In this document: positions 25,301 through 37,300 of the stretch, piece by piece
Layout of the letters: each line of letters starts with the position of its first letter
Position numbering within the stretch: the stretch's first letter is position 1
DNA from: Pelecanus crispus
Taxonomy: Eukaryota; Chordata; Aves; Pelecaniformes; Pelecanidae
Direction: 5' to 3'
DNA: 64,000 nucleotides
Assembly: GCF_030463565.1 (NCBI RefSeq)
Contig: NC_134652.1
Coordinates: forward strand, 18,453,397-18,517,396
Translations under genes and position numbers: made by a program
The notes under the pieces: model-generated
What the model was told of the DNA's origin: nothing
Seen by the model: only the letters and a program-made list of their open reading frames with translations
Database searches by the model: none

Positions 25301-28300
25301 TTTGATTGCTATTAAGTGGCCTAAATTCATTATCTTATTTAACATCTTTTCACGACTGTTCTAAGAAAATCATATGGCAGGGGTTATGATATGAATAACA
25401 TGGCAATGTAAGCCAAAATATAATTTTACAGAAATCAAGCACTCATTAAAGGATACCAGCCACAGCACTACTTCAAAAATTGTTTCAGATTACCAATTTC
25501 ATAAGCAAAAAGCTTCAGTGATCTGGAGGAATCCAGTGTATTTAAAAACTAAGTCTTCATAGATTTTTTTTTTCTATTAATGTGTTAGTACTTCCTTTGG
25601 ATTCTTACTAACATGGAGTGCCATCTTAATCTGTTAAATATGCTGCATCAGATCTTTTAGTTTTTTGTGACAATACAAAATGTGGAGGCTCTTCTTCAGA
25701 CTCTTCCGTTCTGTTGGTGGATTGAGGTGTTGGGCAAATTAGGGCAAGTAGGGCAAATTTGCCCTTCTGTATAAATTAACACAAGTGCTGTATAAATTAA
25801 CTCTTACAAGTCCTTGCTTCAGATACACAGGAAATAAAAGTTTCTAAGCTCTTTTAAAGTTTGGTGGCTAAACATGACCTTAGCAGTTAAGAGTAAATAT
25901 TCTGTCTAAGGTGTAGTCTACAGATTGCACTCTAGTACTCATATACAAAAAATTTGGTTATTTGGGTAGATTAGTGCCCATGACGTTTTCAGTCACCATT
26001 CAGTTCACTTTTCTCCGCAATGACAGACGTGGAATGCTTGCAGGGTTTGCTTCCTGCAGCTGCTTTTACAGCTTTAGTATGATGGTTTGGTTCCTTTGAC
26101 ACCAAGGATCTTGAAGCTCATGGAGTTTGTGGCAGAATACACATAAAATGCTAACTGGCTAAACTGTGATGTCTTTGCAAAGAAGGTGGAGGTCAGTAAA
26201 TCTGTCTGGAAACACTGAAGACATGATTGGTCATAGTCTTGTCAGAGGTCCTATTATTAAATTGGTGGAACAGACCTCTTAAATACGCAGCGGTTTCCTT
26301 CTTTGTTACCTATTAGGAAATTGATGATTGGTGATTTCACCCAAAGGGAGAAAGCATATTTTCAGTATGTCAAGACTCAATGGTTACTGTTTTAGCAGAT
26401 GTGCTGCTAGTAAAGGCTTTAAGGTCATGGGTTTACTTGGAAGGATTTTCTGTCCTTCCTTTCAGATCATCACTGTAATGCTAGCAGTAACATTGTAGTA
26501 TAGTAAGGACTGGGCAAGTTCTTTCCCATGCCATAGAAGGATTTTAGAATTTTTACAGATTTCTCACATTCTCAGAGCCCAATTGAACATCTAAACTACT
26601 GAATACTCAGCAGGAGTTTTTCAGAAAACTCCAGATAGTCTTTCAAAACTTAGTCTTTCATAACACGTTTAACTGTTTACTCAGTCAAGCAGTATGTTTA
26701 GAGATACCTTATTTTTGTAACTTGTATTCCACCTCAGTTTGTGTGACTTCACTTTAATTTTCTAACATAGACCTTTTGCACATTCACTGTTGTCACCTCA
26801 AAGTTAGTAAGTTCAGTTTTGGTTTTTACTAAAAGTCACCGCTGAATAGCGGTGAGATAACTGACTCTTGTTCATTTTGTTTGAACCTCAACAACCTCCA
26901 CTGTTTTTTGCAGCAGTGCACCAGTATCTGAAATACATAGGACTGAATACTTCTATATGCTTTCTACGCTACTCTTTTTAGCTTAAGCTTCCTAATCACA
27001 TACCAGCTTTGACAGGACTGTCCTGCTGTTTATTCTTTAATTTGGTTTCCTGTCTCTGTTTCCAGACTCGAGACAAGTGCTTGCTAGCGTCTTAGATGAT
27101 AATCTGTACAGTCAAAAGAAGGAATGGTTAGTTACCCTCTAGCATCTAGGGTTTTAAGAGGTATGTGGTCTGTGGCTGCCTTCCTTTCCATTAGTTCTGC
27201 GTCTAGTCTGCTTGAATTTCTTGTTGACAAAGGAACTGAGAGGTGGTTGAGGCTGCTGCATCTTTTGCCACTGTCTTTATTGGTTGTGGCTGAGCCTGTG
27301 TCAAAAGGCTCTCACAATGGACAAGTGCACTGTTTAGAGAAAATCCAGTCTTGCATATATGAGGCATTTTCATACCTAGAGTGAAGAACACATTTCAAAA
27401 AACACAGCTGCAATAGGGTGAGTAAACATTTTTCCCCACTGTTTCTGTCAAATGAAATTAATTATTCATTACCTACCAACATGCAGCTTTCTTAGTCACT
27501 GTATTTTAGTCTTACTTAATGTTTCCCAGTGCTAAATGACATGCAAGTACACCCTGCCAAGAGATGAAGCGGGGATAAAAATGCACAACATTGAGAATCA
27601 TAGAATCGTTTAGGTTGGAAAAGACCTTTAAGATCATCCAGTCCAACCATTAACCTACACTACCAAGTCCACACTAAACCAATCAAGGGTAGACTAGACT
27701 AAACCATGTCCCAAAGTGCCACATCTACCCGTTTTCTGAACACTTCCAGGGATGGTGACTCCACCACCTCTCTGGGCAGCCTGTTCCAATGCTTGACTAC
27801 CCTTTCCGTGAAGAAATTTTTCCTACTATACAACCTAAACCTCCCCTGGCACAGCTTGAGTCCATTTCTTCTCGTCCTATCGCTAACTACTTGGGAGAAG
27901 AGCCCAACACCGACCTCACTACAACCTCCTTCCAGGTAGTTGTAGAGAGTGATAAGGTCTCCCCTCAGCCTCCTCTTCTCCAGGCTAAACAACCCCAGTT
28001 CCCTCAGCCGCTCCTCATAAGGCCTGTGCTCCAGACCCTTCACCAGCTTCGTTGCCCTTCTCTGAACACGCTCCAGCACCTCAATGTCTTTCTTGTAGTG
28101 AGGGGCCCAAAACTGGACACACTATTCCAGGTGTGGCCTCACCAGTGCTGAGTACAGGGGAACAATCACCTCCCTGCTCCTGCTGGCCACACTATTCCTC
28201 ATACAAGCCAGGATGCTGTTGGCCTTCTTGGCCACCTGGGCATCCTGCTGGCTCATGTTCAACCGGCTGTCGACCAACACCCCCAGGTCCTTTTCAGCCA

Positions 28301-31300
28301 GGCAGCTTTCCAGCCACTTTTCCCGAAGCCTGTAGCGTTGCAGGCTTTGTGAGGAGACAGTTAAAACCTCTAGAAGAAATGAACTCTTGTGTCACAACAT
28401 AATGTTTTATGTGAAACACACAATTTTGTGTTACTGTGCAGGGCAAAGTATGTTTGGGGGAAAGGGGATTGTGGTGGTTTACTTTTTGCTGATGTTTAGT
28501 TACTTAAAAATCAGTATATACATGCTGCATTTTGCAGGATTTTTGTGTATCAAATTAGTGCTTATTTTAATAATGTTTGTTAACATTGTACAAGTGGAAG
28601 TTCTCACACATTTTCTTGCATTTTCATCTGAATAGGAATATACAATGAATTCTTGCTTCCTTTTTATTTAGTTCCTTTTCATTTCTTATCCATGTAATAC
28701 AAGGATATAGTTCTGATACTGTAAACATTCCATTTTGAATACTGATGTTTCCTAGTCCTAATTAAAACAGCTGACTATTACAAATGTTGTGTTATTAGAA
28801 CTTAAAAAGAAAATCTTTCTTTTCCATTTTCATTGTAGGCAATTAACCAGAGGCTGACCCCAACCCAGAAATTTACACCAAAAGACTTAATTGCTGCAAT
28901 GAAAGCCCTAAATGTGGAGCTTGGATTAATTATTGATTTAACATATACCACACGATACTATGAAGTTAAGGTAATACAAGCATAATAACAAAACAAATTA
29001 GTTACTGCAACCTTTGTTTTAAAGTATTTACGCATTTGCTTACCTTGAATTGGAATAGACAAGTGAGCCATCTAGACTTATTTCATGTCTCCAATGGAAA
29101 CTAAATGCTTTATCACAGAGGAAATAACTCCTCCCAGCTAGTTGCATTTGTGCCTTTTTTGTATTATGGTAACTCAGACTAATGGATACAGACTTCAGTG
29201 CCAGGCACTGCAGAAAAGATGCAGAAGACTTACAGTCTGTGCCCTGAAGACGTTCTCATTTATTCCTAGGGTCTTTCTTTACTGATCCTTAGTGGAATCT
29301 GCTAGGAAAGTGTACGTTTTTAAACTGCTTTATTAATTTCAAATTTTTTACCAGTATGGTCCAAACAATTGTGATTAATCAGCCTCCTATTGAAAAGGAG
29401 AATAAATAGCAGTGTGATAACTCAATGTCAATCGGTGAATGTACATGGGCTGTAAGCATTAAGGGGGTGACTGAGTATACATTTGATTGTTGGGGAGAGA
29501 GACAAATATTGCTAATAATTGTAAAATGAGTTAGAACAGAATTACAAGAATATGGTCTCTTTAGTTAATGTGCTGCCTTATTAGCAGGGATAAATAAGTC
29601 TTCTGTAGAAACTGTTCTTTGTTTGAGATCAGGTCTTTAAAGTGGAAATGTAAATGGTAGTTTCTGAGAGTGTATCTCTCTAGAATTGTGTCAAGATTAT
29701 TTTCAGATTCTACTCAGGATTTGAACTACTGTTTTACAGTGGCATTATGTTAGATACTGCTTAAGGTTTTTCATTGATGCAAGACTTCAATAATTTTTAC
29801 CTTTTTGTTTTTCTTCTTGTTGCTAGGATTTACCTAAAAGTGTGCAGTATAAGAAACTTTATACTGTTGGGCTTGAAGTCCCTGATAATGCTACTATCCT
29901 GCAGTTCAAAAAATGGGTCAGAAAATTCCTGTGGGAAAATGCAGGAAATGGTAAATATCAGCATGTTATGCTGTAAAAAACCAAAAATTTATTTCAGTGC
30001 TAACTGTATCGTTTATTAATTTCAATAGATATTTAAAGACACCAGGGATCTCAGACTTTCCATAGCACTTTCCACTTTACTGTCATAATAAGATACATTA
30101 TGTGAAGCACCACATATCTTTTTTTGCATTCAAAACATGTCTTTTTCAAAAATGACTAGTAACTTAAATGCCCTTCCTAATAGTATTATACTTAGATTCG
30201 CGTTACGTGTCAAAGCAACTGCAACAAGGCTTTCATCTGTCTGACCCAAGTTGTCTACCATCAGCTTAAGTGTTGTAGCTGCCAGCCCTTTATGGATGTT
30301 CTAAATAGCACAGGGTTTCTCTGGTGATCGGCACTGATACGTGTGAGCAACTTAAGTCGGTTTAGTCTGACATAGCAGTTTTTTTATTTAGTATCCATTA
30401 TTGCCGTCATATCCTAGCAATTCTTAAAAATCATGTTACAGACACAGTGTCAATGTTTCCACAGCACGGATCTGCTGTTGTTTTAGTGTTTATGCAATAG
30501 TACAGTTCTTGCTGAGGTGGTATAAAGCACTTTTTGTGGAAATAAATTTGCGTGTATTTTGCCACAGCCTGTTTGCAGCTTTTACCTTCTCACTTTTTTT
30601 GCTAGTGATTCTTTGTAGGCAGGTTTTAACTGTTTGTCTATCCAATATTGGAGGACCATTCTTTCAAGGTTTTTTATGCTATTTGCTGTGGCTACTTTGG
30701 CATTTTCTGTGAGAAAGTAGAGATATTAACTGCCCGAGTGCATACAGTTTTTGCTGCAGAGTATAACTGTTTTTGCTGTGGATGGTCAACTCTGTTGAGG
30801 TCTGACCTAAATCTTAGGTATGAGAGCCTGAATTAGAAGTGCTGGGAAAATGAAAAAGGTGTAAGAAGAACTCTTTGTTCTTGCTCAGGAAGTTAGTGTG
30901 TAAGTTCTTCCTTTGCTCTTTTTTGGCTTAGGGAAATTGCTGGGAAATTATTAGTTTTCTTCTGGTTTTGATCTAGTGATTTTTTGTGTGACAAAGAATA
31001 GTCTGTAGTTGAATCTAATTATTTCTGATTCTCAGAACTGAGGGTATCAATTCCTAATTTGTTACTGGATGAAGACCTGCAGTTCCAGCTAGTAAGACCA
31101 TTTTGGCAGGGTTTATGTAACTTCAGAGTTGGGAGAATTTTCATTTTTATATTAACTTACTCGTAACTTGCCCTCTGTTTTAGAGTACCCCTAAAATTTC
31201 TCAGGATTGTTCTTACATAAGATTTTTGAGAAGCTGGGGTTTTTTAGTGTCTGAATTGTTAGGACACCAACTTATAATAAACTTATATGGCAAAGTGACT

Positions 31301-34300
31301 GTCTTGTTCTGTGGCAGAGAGTTATATTTTATCTCATTCAAAAATTTATCAAAGTCCCATTTCAAAGACTGTCTGTCAGTACTTCCTCTCTTCCAGAACT
31401 TTGTTCTGCTGATGATTAAAGTTTTTCCTCTAAAATCTAGCCTAAACCTCTCAATCAGTTAATACACATTTATTCTTCTGCCAGTTTTGCCCTTAAGTAT
31501 TGTTGTTCTCCATGCCCATTATCATATTCAGTATCTCAGACTTGGTTTTACAGACTAAATAAGAGAAGCTTCCTAGGTCTCTTCTCATAAACTTTTTTTG
31601 TGACCATCATAGTAGCCCTTTCTATACATATTTCAATTTGGGGTTTTTTCATTAAATATGGGTAATTAGAATTGTATGGAATAGTCTGGATGAGGTTTTA
31701 TCAGTGCCTTGCATGACTGTATTAGTGTTTCCCTATTTCTGTTGGAAATACCTCATTTGAAACACCCTAATAATAGGAAGTTGTTCTGCTTTTTAGCCTG
31801 TAGCTTATTAGTATCAAAAAAGACAAGATTTCTTTAGAGATCACTGGTTCCTATTAGAGTGCTTCTTTTCTCCATGCATGAACCTAAATTCCTCATCTCT
31901 ACAGTTCGTCCCAGTAATGATCTGAATTTTTAGTCCAGTTAAATGAATTCTTCTAGTATTGTATTTCATACTCCTAGACACTAGAGGTATTATGTTTATT
32001 TTCTCGTTTTTGTAAGTTTTATGAGAACCTCATAAGTTAAGTCCCTCAATTTCACATTTGCTTGTTTAGATTTGCTTTCAAAACCATATTTTATTCTTTT
32101 TCTCCTGTTACTGCAGTTCTGGCTGAGGCCAGCCGCTTTACCTGTCATCACTCCTCTTTCTTTTTTCCTACATTCTGCAGAGTTAATCTCAGCCTTCACA
32201 GGTTTGGAAGTAGTGAGCTAACTGCTGCTAGAGATCCAGCATGAAGAGGACAAAGTCTGGATGTGTTTGTTCTTTTACAGGCATGACAGTATAATTTTGT
32301 AAATAGCAAGCATTATTTATCATTACTTTGCTAGAAAAGTACAGGCATTTTTTTTGTCTTGTACTAATTTTTTAGTAATTTCACTTTCTGAACTATTAAA
32401 GACTGTGTTTTCCTTTTTGATAGAGAAACTCATTGGCGTTCACTGTACTAATGGAATTAATAGAACTGGCTACCTTATTTGTAGGTAAGGGTTGTATAAA
32501 AACAGAAATCATTGTTCACAAAAGATAGCATCATTATATTAATCTGTAATCCCTTTGGGACAATAATCTAATCATATTTTTCTTCAGATATCTTATAGAT
32601 GTTGAAGGCTGGGATCCAGAGGCAGCAATCCAAGGTATTTATACAGTTTGAACTAAGGCACATGTTGAGTTGTAATTCACAATTACTACAATTGTATTCA
32701 CAAATACTACAGTTCTATTTTAGTATCCTTAAGAGTTATTTTGTGTGCTGGCTTCCATAGAAGATTTTCTCTGACTGTTGATTCTATTCTAGGCAAGGCT
32801 TGAGCATTAGCAAATTGACAGCATAGTAGGAGTACGTTTCAGCTGCTTAAAATCTCTTCGTTTTTTTCCCTTTTGCTTTGAAGGGTTTTCAGTCATAGGT
32901 TGCTACCACTACTAGTTTCAGTTGTTTAAAAAAAATGCTGCAATATTGCCAGCTTGCTGAAGTATTTAGTATCAAGTTAGAACTGTTTCAAATTCAGCAT
33001 TTCACGATGAACAGGAACTTGCCTTTCACATTTTTGTGGTTCAGTTTGAGCACATTTCATTAGACTTGTATCTTTTTTTCTTTAGCTTTTGGTGATGCTA
33101 GAGGTCATCGCATGGATGGTCTTGTGTATCTTACTGATCTCAGAACACAACCAATGAGAAGGTAAACAAAACCTTTTAGTTGTATGGTTAAGATTTTCCA
33201 GTATGCTGCTGGTATTTTGAAAAGGTCACTTGCAGTCATAAGCCAAAACTAACCCCCTCTTAAACCTTTAATATGCAACTACTCATGTATCATAAGACTT
33301 CTGATACAAATAACATGAAGTGCAGTGTACTTCCTTCGTTCATCTTTTGAATTTATATGGTTCAAAAGATTTTTTTAATCTGAAAACTACTACTGAATGG
33401 TGGTATGGTTTTATCATACTATGACAAGTGTGTTGTGTCTGTATTCTCTCATTATAAGCTGAAAGGAGCCACTGCAAAGATTTTTTTATAAGGTGTATTA
33501 TCTGCCCGCTGTTTTTGGCATGGTAGAACCAGATACTTTAAAAAAGAAAAAAAGTACAACACTTCTATGAATAAAAAAGTATGGGAAAGTGGAAGATTGC
33601 TCTCAACTCCTCTGTTCATAGTAGTTGTATCCCTGGTGTGTAAGAATTTTATGCTTATCATATTCACCTAAGAATAGCTAACCTTTACATCTTCCTCAGT
33701 TATTTGTGCCAATGATATCTTGTAGCAGTCAGTTAATTTTGAAATAACACCTGGCTGATTTGCATCTTTACAGTTTAATTGAATGCCTTTGTTTTACTGC
33801 TATAATTGTTTTAAAGTCTGTGCATGATTAAGTTAGTCCCGTGTCAGATTTTTGAAGAGGTACGGTGTTTTTCTTGCATCCTTTAGGATGTTTTTCCAAG
33901 CTTATGAAGTTTAGGTCAGCTCTGGTTTCCCTGCAGCCCTTTCCCAAATAAATTCACAAGATTAAAATTTGCAAAGTTATGAATGTCTGTAAATTTAACT
34001 TAACATATAAAATCTCTGTCATTCTAAACTGAAGAATTTTATGTGGTTCTTTTTTTGTCTTTCAATGGTATGTTTTAAAAAGGAAGCTTATGTGAGATGT
34101 TTTCATTCTTCTTAGTAACCTTGGAATGGATGTATGGGATTCAGAGGAAGATACTATTCCCCCACCACATGCAATGGAAGGACCTGTAGAGCGGTTCCCA
34201 AATGAAGATTTTCAGGGGTAATAGGCTGAAACATGGAATTAAAAGCCGAAAAACCCACACCGTAGGAAAGATCACTGTTTCTTATTGAAAATACTATAGA

Positions 34301-37300
34301 TACTCAAATTTAAAAGAGATTTTACGAATATGGCCTACTTATGCAGAATATATTTACAGAAATTGATGAAACGGTGAAAAGATACGGGAAAGAAAGGTCA
34401 TGTGTGGTATTAGAAGTCTGTAAGTAATTAGTTCACTTGGAAAATTTTAGAGTTTTACTTTGCCTGTCCTTTATTATTATTCTGCGGTAATCTGCAATTA
34501 TTTTTAATTAATTTGGAATTACTGGTTTTGCCTGTTTCACAAGCACTATAGAATTACAGCTGAATGTTTGTCACAGCTTTTACTATGACATTGAAAGTTT
34601 TATAATCTTATTTACAGTTTGGATTCTTAGTAGCTTTGATACCCATATATTTGCAATGTCTTTCATATCAATTCTTAGTTAAAACAACTTGTTTTCATTA
34701 ATGACTTGTAGCACTTGTAAGTATGATGTTCTGTTTAAGACAAAACTGCTTTACAGGTCTGGGAAAAGATTAAGAATTTATGATGACCACTCTCACAATG
34801 ATTTGCAAGGACAGATACAGCTGAGAGATTTTGATTTCATTAATAAGGGACCTGGACAAAGACGAAGACCATTTCATGACCATCAGACTCAGGATGATTT
34901 AAGAGCACCAATGCAGATGAGAAATTGGGACTACAATAGGGGACCAGGACAGAGGCGAAGACCCTTTCCTGATCACCAGTTTTATGATGATTATCAAGAA
35001 GACATGCAGCCAAAGGACCTAGACTTTAGTAACAATGGACCTGGACAAAGGTTGAGACCTTTTCATGGACACCAGTTTCATGATGATATACAGGCAGAGA
35101 GACAATTGAGGGACATTGAATTTAACAGAGGCCGTGGACAAAGGCAGAGATCTTTTCCTGACCATCCGTCTCACAGTGATTTGCAGGCAGACAGACAGTC
35201 AAAGGATGATGATTTTGGTGACAGGGGCCGTGGCCAGAGACGAAGACCGTTCCATGACCACCAATCTCATGACGAATTTCAGACTCAGATGCAGTTGAAA
35301 GAGTTAGAGTGTGTCAACAAAGGTCCTGGCCAAAGACTGAGATCTTTCCATGACTGTAAGTCACATGATGACTTACAGCCACAGATGCAATTGGGAGATT
35401 TTGAATTTGTTACTAGGGGTCGTGGGCAGAGGTTGAGACCTTTCAATGATCACCAGCCTCGCAAGGACTTACAAACAGAGATGCAACTAAAAGATTATGA
35501 TAATAAAGGTCCTGGACAAAGGCGTAGACCGTTTCATGACCATCAGCCTTATGATGACTTACAGGAACAAACTCAGTTAAAAGATTTTGATTATGTTAAT
35601 AAAGGGCATGGACAAAGGCCAAGACCTTTTCATGATCATCCGGGTCACGATGACTTGCCACGTGAATGGTGTTCAGACAGGTAAAGCGTCCTTGAGCTGT
35701 AAGACCAGAATTAGAGAATAAAAATGTAAATCTCAGCACTTTAAAATTAAATTTCAAATTAATTAATTTTAAAAAATAAATTCATTTTAAAGCAATTAAT
35801 CATCCTTTTAAAATCATATATTAATGATCAGCTAATTCAGTCTTTTTATTTTGACTTACGGAAAGGTTTGATTGTAAGTTGGAGTGTTGCAGCTTTGAAA
35901 GCCAATGTTTCCTAAATTAGAAGGTTGTGCTTCTTTAAATTTAAGCTTATGTGTTTCCCTTACCTTTTTAGAGTCAGCTGGAAACAAAACTCTTTGTCCC
36001 ACTTTGTTTTGTGTGGAAACTTACATTTTAAAAAGCAATCCTCAAGACAGAAGATAAGAAATTTTATTTATGCCCTCAGCCAAATAGAGATAAACAGTAA
36101 TGCTACAGGGAAGTTTGACTTGCATTTGTTTATTCCATGAGTTAATAATTTGTTAGAAATCCCTTTGCTTCTGAACTTGCATCATATTCTCCCAAATACA
36201 TATATCACTTATTAGTAAACCTATTGGATTCTGACATAATATTTCCAAGTATTTTTAATATTTCAGAACGTATTTCAGATATTTGTTGGGCTAGTAAAGT
36301 TAAATTTAGTATCTTCCATTGTACAGCTGAAAGAGAGGATATTCTGTCATTACAATGAAGCATGCCATTTTGAGTTGTTAATACAATTGAGATAGTTTTT
36401 ATTAAACTTGTAAGGAACTTTTAATTAAAAGTAAAAAGATTTTTATCTCATTGGATAGACACATATTTTTCAAAAGCTTACCAACATTTGTACTCTTCTT
36501 AACATGTTATTCTTTTGGTTATTTGCAGAAGTCAGTCTTTTTCTTCCCATGAAAATGTACCAGAACCTCATTTCTCCTCATCTCCTTCACTTCACAGAGA
36601 TTATGGGTCTGATAATGATGACTTTAACAGAAGTTATAGGTAAATACCAGATTTCATACGTTGTTTTCTGACTTACCTTTATACTGTTACTCCCCCAGTT
36701 TCCCAGCTGAAAAAAACCCAAATTAACTGCACAGTGTAAAAATTGATGTTAATATTTTCGCTTAAATGCAGTTTCAACCATTGAATCTGAACACTGAGCA
36801 AATAATGTGATTAATTTGTGGTCCATCTATATTGAGTTTTAGTGTCATTATGAAATGGTTTGAGAATCCCTGACACAAGTCATCGACATGACAAGCACAG
36901 CTCAAGCTAACATACTACAAAATATGAAAAAGCTGTTGTCAGTAAGCAAAAAAGCAAAACGCAGAGGCTATATTTAACTTTCAACTGCTGTGTGCAGCAA
37001 GCTAATGAGTTTTACTGTGCGGGATGGTCAGACGCTGAAACAGGTTGCCCAGAGGAGCTGTGAAATCCCCATCCTTTGAGATACTCGGAACTCGGCTGGA
37101 CATGGCCATGCACAAACTCATCTAATTAGACCTACTTTGAGCAGGTGGCCCTAGGTACTTCTAGAGATCCTTTCCAGTCTAAACTAATTCATGGTTCAGT
37201 GAGGGAGAAGATTTTAAAATTACAAAGATTGTTCTGAATTGGCTTTATTCACCACTAAGGAAGTAAGGTACTTAAGAGTAAAGAGAATCCAAAACAAAAA

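Larger units (their letters stand above)
25037..28838 (+). other. DUSP11 intron after coding exon 2 (3.8 kb)
   Basis: Contains a minus-strand CR1 (27592-28365) and, left of it, a decayed minus-strand protein-like tract (about 26000-27400). A perfect 14-bp palindrome, gggcaaatttgccc, lies at 25751-25764. Confidence 0.7.

Noticed and set aside
27699-28079. 126-codon minus-strand open frame
   Set aside because: CR1 reverse-transcriptase tail, annotated as a mobile element instead.
34689-34756. ATG at 34689 as the start of a separate repeat-protein gene
   Set aside because: The 331-codon frame runs through a splice acceptor at 34756. The protein after it continues DUSP11 in phase, and the 68 nt before it are intron.
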